Source of the DNA: JALQTD01 sp965656785
GTDB lineage: Bacteria; Bacteroidota; Bacteroidia; Flavobacteriales_D; Sanyastnellaceae
DNA length: 64,000 bases
NCBI GenBank assembly: GCA_965656785.1
Contig: CBFHLY010000008.1
Location: 1-64,000, forward strand
Direction of reading: 5' to 3'
Of the stretch, positions 1 to 7,905 are shown in pieces. The notes below the pieces were generated by a model. It was not told the DNA's origin. It was given only the letters and a program-made list of their open reading frames with translations, and made no database searches. The position numbers were made by a program, and so were the translations under genes. The first letter of the stretch is position 1, and each line of letters begins with the position of its first letter.

Positions 1-1
1 G

Positions 2-1099
2 CTGGTACTGGCTTCCATGCCCACGCTGATTCTGGTAGCGCGCAGGAAACGGCTGGTGGATGAACCCGAGGGAGAGCGCAAGCTTCACACACGCGCGGTG
101 CCTACCATTGGCGGTGTAGCAGTCTTTTTCGGTTTGCTCACTTCCGTGACACTTTTCCTACCTGATGTCATCCAGTCCGCCCAAATGGGCGAGCACTGGG
201 GAGCCGCCATCGCCGCTTTCGTTGTGCTCTTCTTTGTGGGCCTCAAAGACGATTTGGTGGGCCTGTCTCCGAGTAAAAAACTGCTGGTGCACCTGTTGCT
301 TGGTGGTCTGCTGATCTTCGAAGGCGGCTTCCGCATCACGACGTTCAATGGGCTCTTTGGCATCGAGGAGATTCCCTTTTACGTTTCGAGCGTCTTCAGT
401 TTATTCGTCTACATCGTGGTCGTGAACGCGATGAATTTGATCGATGGGGTGGATGGCCTCGCTGGGGGATTCGGTGCGATTTCTTCCTTTGCCTTCGGAT
501 TGTTGTTTGCATCGGTGGGCCAAATCCACAACGCCGTCGTTGCCTTCGCCCTGTGCGGTTCCTTGCTCGGTTTCCTCCGATCCAATTGGTATCCCGCAAA
601 CATTTTCCTCGGCGATGGCGGATCCTTGCCCGTGGGACTTTTGGCATATGTGTTTGCCATTGAGTGCATCAATTTGGACGAAGCCCTCTTACCTGAATTT
701 TTGAGTGCGGTCCCTGCGCCGGTCATTGCGATGACGCTGTTGGCTTATCCGTTGGTCGATACGCTCCGTGTCTTCACGTTGCGCATCAAGAAAGGCCGTT
801 CACCTTTTGCGCCCGACCGCAACCACTTGCACCACCGGATGATGGCCCTCGGCTGGGGTCACCAGCGGACGAGCCTCGCTGTGCACGCGTACACGCTGTT
901 GATTGCGGGAATCGGCTGGGGCCTTTTCGCGTTCGTCCCGGGCAACGACACCGGCAAATTTGTCGGGTTGTTGGGATTGGCTTTCGGATTTTTTGCGCCC
1001 ATCCTTCGGAAATCTGCGAGCATCAAGGCGAACCGAAGAGAACGACTTGAGCAGGAGCGCCATCACACGCGGCACAACAGCCGCGGGGCGATTCTGTGA
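2..1099 (+). CDS. wecA: WecA/MraY-family undecaprenyl-phosphate sugar-1-phosphate transferase, 5'-partial
   Basis: Membrane enzyme of glycosyltransferase family 4, expected to transfer a sugar-1-phosphate (GlcNAc-1-P in WecA/TagO) from a UDP-sugar to undecaprenyl phosphate, starting O-antigen or other surface glycan synthesis. Counting from the first visible ATG (position 17), the family acidic pair KDD lies near residues 77-79, the NLIDGVDGLAGG loop near 140-151, FLGDGGS near 198-203 and the HLHHR motif near 270-274. About ten hydrophobic segments are spread along the chain. The frame is open to the left window edge and position 17 lies inside the conserved N-terminal region (RKLHTRAVPTIGG follows too soon), so the true start is upstream. 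The next gene begins at or just past its stop, so the two are probably cotranscribed. Substrate specificity cannot be read from sequence. Confidence 0.9.
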   Translation: MVLASMPTLILVARRKRLVDEPEGERKLHTRAVPTIGGVAVFFGLLTSVTLFLPDVIQSAQMGEHWGAAIAAFVVLFFVGLKDDLVGLSPSKKLLVHLLLGGLLIFEGGFRITTFNGLFGIEEIPFYVSSVFSLFVYIVVVNAMNLIDGVDGLAGGFGAISSFAFGLLFASVGQIHNAVVAFALCGSLLGFLRSNWYPANIFLGDGGSLPVGLLAYVFAIECINLDEALLPEFLSAVPAPVIAMTLLAYPLVDTLRVFTLRIKKGRSPFAPDRNHLHHRMMALGWGHQRTSLAVHAYTLLIAGIGWGLFAFVPGNDTGKFVGLLGLAFGFFAPILRKSASIKANRRERLEQERHHTRHNSRGAIL

Positions 1100-1113
1100 A
1101 CGACCTTTGCCGC

Positions 1114-2655
1114 ATGCACCGTCTGTTACTGGTCGTCGCGTGGGGAATGTTTTGGGGTTGGGGAAGCGCGTTCGCTTTCTCCGGGAGCGATTCATTGGCC
1201 CCCATGCTGACCCACTCACTAGGGGGTGACATCGCGTTGGATTCGGCGGGGTGGAGCGTTGGGGCGGGGATTGAGCCCCTGTTGGCCTTGGGAGCACGCC
1301 AAAGCCCTTTGTTCTCTGGAAGTGGCGGTTGGGGCGGCACGGCGCTGTTGGAGGTTCGCGGTCAAGACGAAGCGGAAAAGTGGGAGGTCCACGTGAAGGG
1401 CCAATACCGCCGCATCCCCGGGGTTTCGGGGCCGTGGCATGAATTGGCCTACAATTGGGGGGTCTTCGATGGATGGGGTCGAGCGAACACCCCCAACCTC
1501 ACGTCCGTGGGGGCCACCCGCTTGGAAGGATGGGGGGCTTACCAAATCAGCCCGTCCATGTCGTTGCAAGCGGGTCAACTCGCGCGCCACTGGGGGCACG
1601 GTTGGCGATCGGTTTGGATGGATCAGGCGGCAGCTCCCCTCCCCCAGCTCGCCCTGCAAGTGGATGGCGGGCGCGTGCGGTACGAACACCTCATCGCCGC
1701 GAAACGCCAATGGTTCGAGGGTTCGCCGCCCGATGTCCCGGGAACCGACCCCAATGCGTGGGCGCCGTGGCAGTATGCGGAGCGGAACCGGTCGTTCCTT
1801 GCCGCCCATTCCGTCAGCGCCGACCTCGGGCGTGGATTCGAAGGGACGTTGTTCGGTGCGGTCACTTGGCTGGCCGTCGATTCGGGCATTCCCTTTCGGC
1901 TCGAGCCTGCCTACTTCGTGCCGTTCGTAGCGTTCCGACCGACCGAATACCGACTCGGCTCCGCCGACAACGCCCTCGTGGGCCTCGAAGGCGCATGGCA
2001 CTCCCCCGACCGCAGGTGGTCGCTCAGCAGCCAATGGCTCTTCGACGAATGGGTGACCCGCGAAGTGTTCGGCGACCGCGGGTGGTGGGCGAACAAATGG
2101 GCAACAGTCCACACCGTGCAACACCGCGGGAACGTCTGGCATGCCGTTCTCGAACGGTGCGCGGCGCGGCCGTACACGTACAGCCACGTCGTCGAGGAGA
2201 CGGCTTGGACCCACGACCGAAGCCCCTTGGCGCACCCGCTGGGAGCGAACTTCGTCGAATGGCGGGTGCACGGCATCGCGACCTGGGATCGCGTGCGGCT
2301 TTCCATCGGTGCTACGCACGTGCGGCAAGGCGTGGACGACGTGCAAGCCGCCTTGGAAGGAGGGCGGAGCATCATCAGTGCGGCCGATCCAAACGCTTCG
2401 ACGAGCCAGGGCACCAGCCCGCTCCTCTCCTACACGTTGCGGCCTGTGCAAGACGGAGTGGGCGACCTCTTCGGTGAGGTGGTCACGACGTGGCGCGGGT
2501 TCGCGGATGTGGAGTGGGCGCACGAGCGATTCGGGTACGGACGGCTGTTCATGCGGGCGGCGGGCCGGTGGGCCGAAGCGGGGGAAGGCGTGTGGTGGGG
2601 GCGATTGGAATTTGGCCTGCGCGTCCAACCCGCGCTTGAAGAGCGGGATTGGTAA
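1114..2655 (+). CDS. Wzi/RemB-like outer-membrane beta-barrel protein
   Basis: Probable outer-membrane barrel of the capsule-assembly Wzi group, which in Bacteroidota also includes gliding-related RemB-type proteins. I chose the ATG at 1114 because it opens directly into a clean signal peptide (MHRLLLVVAWGMFWGWGSAFA); a GTG at 1096 overlapping the upstream stop would only add six residues. The mature protein (about 490 residues) alternates aromatic and polar residues like a barrel, has the Wzi-type stretch GHGWRSVW followed by a VRYEH segment, and ends in a typical strand (GRLEFGLRVQP). Its position directly behind the WecA-type transferase supports a role at the surface-polysaccharide/outer-membrane interface. 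The family call rests on pattern memory; a generic porin remains possible. Confidence 0.5.
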   Translation: MHRLLLVVAWGMFWGWGSAFAFSGSDSLAPMLTHSLGGDIALDSAGWSVGAGIEPLLALGARQSPLFSGSGGWGGTALLEVRGQDEAEKWEVHVKGQYRRIPGVSGPWHELAYNWGVFDGWGRANTPNLTSVGATRLEGWGAYQISPSMSLQAGQLARHWGHGWRSVWMDQAAAPLPQLALQVDGGRVRYEHLIAAKRQWFEGSPPDVPGTDPNAWAPWQYAERNRSFLAAHSVSADLGRGFEGTLFGAVTWLAVDSGIPFRLEPAYFVPFVAFRPTEYRLGSADNALVGLEGAWHSPDRRWSLSSQWLFDEWVTREVFGDRGWWANKWATVHTVQHRGNVWHAVLERCAARPYTYSHVVEETAWTHDRSPLAHPLGANFVEWRVHGIATWDRVRLSIGATHVRQGVDDVQAALEGGRSIISAADPNASTSQGTSPLLSYTLRPVQDGVGDLFGEVVTTWRGFADVEWAHERFGYGRLFMRAAGRWAEAGEGVWWGRLEFGLRVQPALEERDW

Positions 2656-2686
2656 CCCGCGACACACTTTGCGCACCTTCGTGCAG

Positions 2687-2694
2687 TACTTTTG
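2687..2694 (+). promoter_or_regulatory. -7 box TACTTTTG upstream of heme O synthase
   Basis: An exact match to the Bacteroidota -7 consensus TAnnTTTG, 22 nt before the ctaB start. A TTTG at 2668-2671 is the only upstream half-site, and its 15-bp spacing is shorter than usual, so promoter strength is uncertain. Confidence 0.4.
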
Positions 2695-2716
2695 CCGCGC
2701 AAGTTGTTAACCTACC

Positions 2717-3580
2717 ATGTCCGGAACCCTCAAAGACGTCGCTACCCTCTTCAAACTCCGCTTGGGGTTCTTCGTCGTGCTTTCGGCCGTGCTCGGTTGG
2801 TTCATGGCGACGGAGGAAATCGATTTGCCCACGCTGCTGAAGATCGCGGTGGGCGGGTACTTGCTGACGGGCGCGTCGAACGGGTTGAACCAAATCATCG
2901 AACGGCGAATCGACGGGCTCATGAAGCGGACGGAAAACCGCCCCCTGCCCACGGGTCGGATGTCGCCGGCCCAGGCTTGGGGATGGAGCCTCGCAGCGGC
3001 CGCCATCGGACTCGGTAGCTTGTTCTCCCTCAACCCATTGAGCGGCTGGCTGGGCGTGGCCGCAATCGTAAGCTATGCGTTCATCTACACGCCGCTGAAG
3101 GGCAAAACCTCGCTCAGCGTTTTCGTCGGCGCCTTTCCCGGCGCCCTGCCGCCGATGATCGGCTACGTGGCAGCCACCGGCGACTTCGGCATCGAGCCGG
3201 GCACCCTGTTCGCTGTGCAGTTCATGTGGCAGTTTCCGCATTTCTGGGCCATCGCTTGGCTCGCGCACGACGACTACGCAAAGGCCGGCTACCAGCTCCT
3301 GCCGTTTCGCGGCGGGCGCACGAAAGAATCGGCTTTCCAAATCGTCCTTTACACCGCCTTCTGCATTCCCGCCAGCCTCCTCCCGTGGGCGTTGCCGACG
3401 GGTGCACCGATGGTGGGAAATGCCGCGCTCATCGTGGCACTCGTGGCCGGAATCGGCTTCCTGTGGGCGGCGCTGAAGCTCTACCGATCGCTGGAATTGG
3501 CGGATGCGCGGCGGCTGATGTTCGCCTCGTTCCTCTACCTGCCTTTGGTCCAAATCGCATACGTTCTCGATCAACTCTAA
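2717..3580 (+). CDS. ctaB: Protoheme IX farnesyltransferase (heme O synthase)
   Basis: Integral membrane prenyltransferase of the UbiA superfamily that adds a farnesyl group to heme B, giving heme O for heme-copper oxidases. At 287 residues it has the usual family length, with about nine hydrophobic segments. The first conserved loop is visible as SNGLNQ...RRIDGLMKRTENRPLPTG near residues 54-80, carrying the Asn/Asp and Lys-Arg-Thr signature. The second loop is QFMWQFPHFWAIAWLAHDDYAKAGY near 172-195. Four bases separate it from the subunit III gene that follows, so it is the first gene of the oxidase assembly cluster. The aromatic/acidic first loop reads N..IERRID rather than the more usual N..FDxxID. 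Confidence 0.95.
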   Translation: MSGTLKDVATLFKLRLGFFVVLSAVLGWFMATEEIDLPTLLKIAVGGYLLTGASNGLNQIIERRIDGLMKRTENRPLPTGRMSPAQAWGWSLAAAAIGLGSLFSLNPLSGWLGVAAIVSYAFIYTPLKGKTSLSVFVGAFPGALPPMIGYVAATGDFGIEPGTLFAVQFMWQFPHFWAIAWLAHDDYAKAGYQLLPFRGGRTKESAFQIVLYTAFCIPASLLPWALPTGAPMVGNAALIVALVAGIGFLWAALKLYRSLELADARRLMFASFLYLPLVQIAYVLDQL

Positions 3581-3584
3581 CGCC

Positions 3585-4370
3585 ATGACCAACACCACCC
3601 GCACCGACGTTTTCGAAGGAGTCGACCCCGCCGTTCGCGCGCGGACGAAGAAGATGCTGATGTACTTCATCATTTTCGCCGTCGTCATGATGTTCGCCGG
3701 TTTCACCAGCGCCTACATCGTTTTGAACATGGGGAAATTCTGGGTCCACGCCACGGCACCCGACGCGCTGTGGTGGAGCTTGGCGTTCCTCGCGGCTTCC
3801 TCCGTGACGGCCATTGTTGCGCTGCGCCAAATGCGCGCGGGCTCGAAAAACGGGACGCTGCTCGCGCTCGGCGTGACGCTCGCGCTCGGCGTGGCCTTCA
3901 CGCTTTCCCAATCGGCGGGCTGGCGCGCGTTGTCGGATTTGGGTTTGGGCTTCACCATCACAAAAACCGAATCCGGAAAGGCCTACCGTTGGAACTCCAT
4001 CAAGGACCTCGTAGACGGTCCAGCCGTCTATGGCGTCGACTACACGGTCACAGTGAACGACGAACCGCTGCTCTACGATGCTATCCGCAAGGAGTTCTAC
4101 ATGCCGGATGACAAACTCATGGCGCAACCCATTACGCCGGATGTCACCCGGACGAGCAACCTCGGAAGCGGCCTCTTGTGGGTCCTGATATCCATCCACA
4201 TCTTGCACCTGGTGTTCGGCTTCATCTACCTCGTTGTCAATGGCATCCGCGTTTTCCAAGGCACCATTCACGCCGGCGATACGGTCCGCCTCCAAACGAT
4301 GAACACGTACTGGCATTTCCTCGGAATCCTCTGGCTCTACTTGTTCGGATTCCTGTTTTTGATGAATTGA
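3585..4370 (+). CDS. Heme-copper oxidase subunit III, first copy
   Basis: Membrane subunit of the cytochrome c oxidase/quinol oxidase family. N-terminal segments (MLMYFIIFAVVMMFAGFTSAYI, then WWSLAFLAASSVTAIVAL) and the C-terminal part (HILHLVFGFIYLVVNGIRVFQG, NTYWHFLGILWLYLFGFLFL) match the subunit III fold, including the histidine-bearing LHLVFG helix and the terminal YWHFLGILW. Between them is a soluble stretch of about 70 residues (roughly 120-195) with no hydrophobic helix, so the protein is longer than a minimal subunit III. It starts four bases after ctaB and belongs to the same transcript. A second, larger subunit III follows, an arrangement common in Bacteroidota. Confidence 0.88.
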   Translation: MTNTTRTDVFEGVDPAVRARTKKMLMYFIIFAVVMMFAGFTSAYIVLNMGKFWVHATAPDALWWSLAFLAASSVTAIVALRQMRAGSKNGTLLALGVTLALGVAFTLSQSAGWRALSDLGLGFTITKTESGKAYRWNSIKDLVDGPAVYGVDYTVTVNDEPLLYDAIRKEFYMPDDKLMAQPITPDVTRTSNLGSGLLWVLISIHILHLVFGFIYLVVNGIRVFQGTIHAGDTVRLQTMNTYWHFLGILWLYLFGFLFLMN

Positions 4371-4440
4371 TGGGATTTGGCCTAGTTTAGAACGATTCTC
4401 AATAGGTCCCATAAGGGGGGGATTTTCGCAGTTCCTTTAG

Positions 4441-4448
4441 TAAGTTTG
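4441..4448 (+). promoter_or_regulatory. -7 box TAAGTTTG ahead of the second subunit III gene
   Basis: An exact TAnnTTTG match, 16 nt before the start codon at 4465, in the only sizeable gap (94 bp) of the oxidase cluster. No good TTG lies 17-23 bp upstream (only TTTT at 4423-4426). It may give the distal oxidase genes a transcript of their own. Confidence 0.4.
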
Positions 4449-4464
4449 CGCCCAAATTCCCACT

Positions 4465-5436
4465 ATGGGCGGAGAAGCAACAAAAGCGATTTCAAAAGAG
4501 ATCCTCTGGGGCGGCGGACGGTCGCCATTCAGCGTCACCTACGGCAAGATGATGATGTGGTACTTCCTGGTATCGGACGCGTTGACGTTCGGCGGGTTGT
4601 TGACTGCATACGGATTCGCGCGGGCAGGAAGCGAAGACGCTTGGCCAATCGGAGAACAAGTTTTCCGAGCGCTCCCGGGCCTCGAAGGCGAGTACCCCTT
4701 GATTTACGTGGCCTTGATGACCTTCATCCTCATCGTCTCTTCGGTTACGATGGTGTTGGCGGTCGAAGCGGGTCACCGAAACGACCAGCGCGGCGTGGTC
4801 CGTTGGCTGTTCGCGACGGTCATCGGGGGCTTCATCTTCCTCGGCTCGCAAGCTTGGGAATGGTCTCACTTCATTCACGGATCGGGCGGGATGTTCCTGC
4901 TCGCTGAAGAAGTGACCGTGACCGATGTCGACGGCGAACAGTTCACGCTGAACGCGGGCGATGCGGTTTACATGGACCACCACCTCGGTGATGCCGTGGC
5001 CAAATGGCGGGAAGGCGACCTCACGGTTTCGATGCACGAAGGCCACGGGAACGTGATGTTCGTGGACAACGGCCATGAAATTGCCCTCGAGACCTTAACG
5101 TTGAACAAATACGTGGAGAACGAAAGCGCGGTCTCGGGTGCGGATGCCATGAAGCTGTGGAACGCCCGCTCGGAAAACTTTGCCTTCGGTGCGAACATGC
5201 ACGACAGCGAATACGCGGTTCAGCAATCCTACGCGAACTTCTTCTTCTTCATCACGGGTTTCCACGGATTCCACGTCTTCAGTGGGGTCATCATCAACCT
5301 GATCGTGTTGATCATGGCCGTGAACGGAGTCTTTGAGCGTCGGAAGCATTACGAGATGGTTGAGAAAGTCGGCTTGTACTGGCACTTCGTAGACCTCGTT
5401 TGGGTATTCGTATTCACCTTCTTCTACCTCATCTGA
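4465..5436 (+). CDS. ctaE: Cytochrome c oxidase subunit III, second and larger copy
   Basis: Subunit III of an aa3/caa3-type oxidase. The N-terminal helices (KMMMWYFLVSDALTFGGLLTAYGF, LMTFILIVSSVTMVLAVEAGH, LFATVIGGFIFLGSQAWEWSHFI) and C-terminal helices (FFFFITGFHGFHVFSGVIINLIVL, VGLYWHFVDLVWVFVFTFFYLI) carry the conserved QAWEW, FHGFHV and YWHFVDLVW motifs. At 323 residues it is longer than proteobacterial COX III because of a soluble insertion of about 100 residues (near 140-245) between the third and fourth helices; from memory, Bacteroidota subunit III proteins often have such an insertion. It is four bases from subunit IV. Catalytic subunits I and II are not in this window. Confidence 0.93.
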   Translation: MGGEATKAISKEILWGGGRSPFSVTYGKMMMWYFLVSDALTFGGLLTAYGFARAGSEDAWPIGEQVFRALPGLEGEYPLIYVALMTFILIVSSVTMVLAVEAGHRNDQRGVVRWLFATVIGGFIFLGSQAWEWSHFIHGSGGMFLLAEEVTVTDVDGEQFTLNAGDAVYMDHHLGDAVAKWREGDLTVSMHEGHGNVMFVDNGHEIALETLTLNKYVENESAVSGADAMKLWNARSENFAFGANMHDSEYAVQQSYANFFFFITGFHGFHVFSGVIINLIVLIMAVNGVFERRKHYEMVEKVGLYWHFVDLVWVFVFTFFYLI

Positions 5437-5440
5437 CGCC

Positions 5441-5818
5441 ATGGAACGCGACGACCTCCTTGTCAATGACAGCTACGCCCTGAACGCTCACCACAGCGAA
5501 GAAGAGGGCATTAAGATCCGCAAGAACATCGTGAAGGTGACCGTGCTGTTGACGATCCTGACGACCATCGAGGTGCTGATGGGCATCTTCTTCAAGCGTT
5601 CGGAAACGTTCACGTGGACAGCCATCAAGTGGACGTTCATCATCATGACGCTCGTGAAGGCCGCTTACATCGTCATGGTGTTCATGCACCTCGGCGACGA
5701 GCGCTCGAACCTGAAGCGCGTCGTGTTGGCGCCTTACCTCGTGTTCATAGCTTACCTCATTTTCATTGCCATCACCGAGGGCTTCGGGCACTTGAGCCTC
5801 TTCAGCACCTTCCATTGA
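5441..5818 (+). CDS. Cytochrome c oxidase subunit IV family protein
   Basis: Small (125 residues) three-helix membrane protein that accompanies caa3-type oxidases. The visible helices are VTVLLTILTTIEVLMGIFF, TFIIMTLVKAAYIVMVFMHLGDE and PYLVFIAYLIFIAITEG. The segment VKAAYIVMVFMHL, ending in a Met-His-Leu, is typical of the prokaryotic COX IV family. It sits four bases after subunit III and about 20 bases before the SCO gene, inside the oxidase cluster. Confidence 0.88.
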   Translation: MERDDLLVNDSYALNAHHSEEEGIKIRKNIVKVTVLLTILTTIEVLMGIFFKRSETFTWTAIKWTFIIMTLVKAAYIVMVFMHLGDERSNLKRVVLAPYLVFIAYLIFIAITEGFGHLSLFSTFH

Positions 5819-5837
5819 TGGCACAACTCCGGAACGC

Positions 5838-7070
5838 ATGACCCGGATTCACGCATTGAAAAAGTACGCCCTCCTTGGGGGCGTACTTTTGTTTTTGCCC
5901 TTGTTTGGGCTGGTGCTCTTCGGCATCATGGGCGAGCACGAATTCAACACGCTGCCCTATTTCACCGTCGACGGCCCGGTGGAAGGGCGCACCCCAGGGG
6001 TTCAACGGGTGGGCAACTTCGCGTTGATCAACCAAAACGGTGAAGCCTTCACCCGCGACTCCCTCGCAGGGAAGGTGTGGCTTGCGGCCTTCTTTGCGAC
6101 GGATGCGCCCCACGTGGCCAGTGTGACGAAGCAGTTGCTTTGGCCCAACTTCCGCTACCGCGCAGAGCAAGACATTGTGACCGTCTGCTTCACGCTCAAG
6201 CCCGAACGGGACCGCCCCGAAGTGTTGCGGGATTACGTGGAAACGAACACCCGCTACAACGAGGTCGATGGCAAATGGCAGTTCTTGACGGGCGATCGGG
6301 CGGAAATCGACCAGTTGGTCTCGGAGGACTTCATGATCCAGCGCGACCCGGCGGATCCTTACAACGTGGCGACGATTTGGCTGGTGGATGCGTCGGGCTA
6401 CTTGCGCGGGGTGTACCACGCTGCATCGGAGGACGCGATCCGGGATGCGGTGGAAGACATCGCGTTGTTGCAAAAGGAACTGGACGAAGCGGCGTATGCG
6501 CGGGAGAAGGCCGCGGAGGCGTTGGCGGATGCGGAGCCGTTGCCCATAATGGGGCCGGAAGGGCACGTGGTGCCGCCGTTTGCGTTCACGAACTTGGACG
6601 GGCGGGAGTATTCGCACCGGGATGTGGGGGAACGCGTTCGGGTGGTGGATTACTTCTTTACGCATTGCCCTACGATTTGTCCTGTGATGAGCAGCCAACT
6701 CGTTCGCTTGCAAGCCCAAATGCGCAAGGAGGGCATCACGGAAGACGAGGTGATCATCCTGAGCCACACGGTCGACCCGGTGCGCGACACGCCGCAGCGG
6801 TTGCTCGAATACGCGACCCGAATCGGAGCGGATACGGCGCAATGGAAGTTCCTGACGGGCGCCGAGGCGGACCTGTATGACATGGCGCGCACAGGGCATT
6901 ACCTGACGGCCTTGCCCAGCGACACGGCGGCGGGCGGCTTCTTCCACTCCGACACATTCGCGCTCATCGACAAGCAAGGACGGATTCGCGGTTATTATGA
7001 CGGAACGGCAACCGAAGAGGTGGATGAGTTGTTGAATCACTTGAAGCAGCTCTTGGCAACGGAGCCTTGA
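5838..7070 (+). CDS. Double-domain SCO1/SenC-type copper chaperone; N-terminal half lacks ligands
   Basis: Membrane-anchored thioredoxin-fold protein that helps deliver copper to the CuA site of cytochrome oxidase. One N-terminal anchor (residues about 8-30) is followed by two SCO-like halves. The second half (about 245-405) is complete: the CPTIC copper motif is Cys277/Cys281 and the third ligand is His370 in FFHSDTF. The first half (about 55-205) follows the same fold order (FALINQNGEAFT..., WLAAFF, the repeated KWQFLTG phrase, WLVDASGYLRG) but the Cys pair is replaced by ATDAPHVAS and the His position reads Asn. At 410 residues it is about twice the usual length. The first 20 codons also form a perfect terminator-like hairpin (separate entry). 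The next start lies at or just past its stop. Confidence 0.88.
   Translation: MTRIHALKKYALLGGVLLFLPLFGLVLFGIMGEHEFNTLPYFTVDGPVEGRTPGVQRVGNFALINQNGEAFTRDSLAGKVWLAAFFATDAPHVASVTKQLLWPNFRYRAEQDIVTVCFTLKPERDRPEVLRDYVETNTRYNEVDGKWQFLTGDRAEIDQLVSEDFMIQRDPADPYNVATIWLVDASGYLRGVYHAASEDAIRDAVEDIALLQKELDEAAYAREKAAEALADAEPLPIMGPEGHVVPPFAFTNLDGREYSHRDVGERVRVVDYFFTHCPTICPVMSSQLVRLQAQMRKEGITEDEVIILSHTVDPVRDTPQRLLEYATRIGADTAQWKFLTGAEADLYDMARTGHYLTALPSDTAAGGFFHSDTFALIDKQGRIRGYYDGTATEEVDELLNHLKQLLATEP
5860..5896 (+). terminator. Terminator-like hairpin inside the SCO coding sequence
   Basis: A perfect 12-bp stem, AAAAGTACGCCC (5860-5871) with GGGCGTACTTTT (5879-5890), a 7-nt loop, then GTTTTT. It lies 42 nt after the subunit IV stop and inside codons 8-18 of the SCO gene, in frame with the anchor sequence KKYALLGGVLL. 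It has the form of an intrinsic terminator on the + strand. Because it is translated, ribosomes on the SCO mRNA could open it, so it may act as an attenuator rather than an end point. Confidence 0.55.
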
Positions 7071-7090
7071 GCCCTGAAAACTTGGATGGC

Positions 7091-7639
7091 ATGAGCTGGA
7101 TTGAAAACGAACGCACGGTGAGTCGAGTGATTTGGACCGCCGCCTTGGCAGTCCCCGCAGTGGTGGCGTTGTTGTTCCTGATCCCCCCTGCGGAATCCCT
7201 TTCGGAAGGGACGCGGAAGGCCTTGTACCTCTTGCCCGCCCTGAATGCCGTGTTCAATGGCTCAGCGTTCATTGCGCTGGTTGTGGCCTTCATCGCCATC
7301 AAAAACAAGCGCATTGACATCCACCGGGCGGCCACCACCACGGCGTTGGGTCTTTCGGTGCTGTTTTTAGTGTCCTATGTGGCGTTTCACCTCACGACGG
7401 AGTCGACGAAATTCGGTGGCGAAGGATGGATCCGGTCCGTTTACTTTTTCGTGCTGTTGTCGCACATCTTGTTGTCAGCGGTGATCATTCCGTTGGTGCT
7501 GTTTACGTGGTTGCGGGGGTTCCGGATGCAAGTGGAGCGCCACCGGAAAATTGCCCGCATCACGTGGCCGCTTTGGATGTACGTGACGCTGACGGGGGTC
7601 ATCGTGTACTTGATGATTTCACCTTACTATCCCGCATGA
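7091..7639 (+). CDS. DUF420 family membrane protein, CtaM-like oxidase assembly factor
   Basis: 182-residue protein with about five hydrophobic segments and the histidine-containing pattern of DUF420 (NAVFNGSAFIALVVAFIAIKNKRIDIHR near 60-87, YVAFH, SHILLSAVIIPLVLFT, RHRKIARITWPLWMYVTLTGVIVYLMI). In Firmicutes the DUF420 protein CtaM is needed to assemble heme A oxidases; the same role here is inferred from family and location. I chose the ATG at 7091 (MSWIENERTVSR) over an in-frame TTG at 7067 that overlaps the SCO stop. The stop overlaps the start of the next gene (ATGATG). Confidence 0.85.
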   Translation: MSWIENERTVSRVIWTAALAVPAVVALLFLIPPAESLSEGTRKALYLLPALNAVFNGSAFIALVVAFIAIKNKRIDIHRAATTTALGLSVLFLVSYVAFHLTTESTKFGGEGWIRSVYFFVLLSHILLSAVIIPLVLFTWLRGFRMQVERHRKIARITWPLWMYVTLTGVIVYLMISPYYPA

Positions 7640-7872
7640 TGAAACGAATCGCTTGGTTGGTGGCAGGCCTGGTGCTTTGGGGCATGTTCCCCGGAGATGT
7701 GGAGGCGCAGTGCGTGATGTGCAAAGCCGTAGCGGAAGACAGCGCGGCGGATGGGGGCTTGGGGCGCGGGCTCAATGCGGGCATTTTGTATTTGATGGCG
7801 ATTCCGTACGCGCTGCTGGTGACCTTGGGGGTGGTGTTCTTTTGGCGTAAAAAGGCGCGGAATAACTCCTGA
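7636..7872 (+). CDS. Small secreted or membrane protein with CVMC motif, oxidase-cluster associated
   Basis: 78-residue protein starting at ATGATG and overlapping the DUF420 stop, so translational coupling is likely. It has a signal peptide (about residues 1-25, ending EAQ), then CVMCKA (a CxxC pair near residues 27-30), a Gly-rich stretch (GLGRGLNAGILYLM) and one C-terminal helix (IPYALLVTLGVVFFW) with a basic tail. The same layout of a tiny CxMC protein at the end of the cox assembly cluster is familiar from other Flavobacteriia, but I know of no assigned function. The CxxC next to SCO suggests a copper or redox role, which is inference only. Confidence 0.7.
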   Translation: MMKRIAWLVAGLVLWGMFPGDVEAQCVMCKAVAEDSAADGGLGRGLNAGILYLMAIPYALLVTLGVVFFWRKKARNNS

Positions 7873-7905
7873 AACCTTCGGAACGGCAACTGCGTATGAC
7901 AGCCC

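Noticed and set aside
1219..2676. A 485-codon minus frame opposite the Wzi-like gene
   Set aside because: Shadow of GC-rich codons; the + strand has a signal peptide and barrel pattern and joins the wecA transcript.
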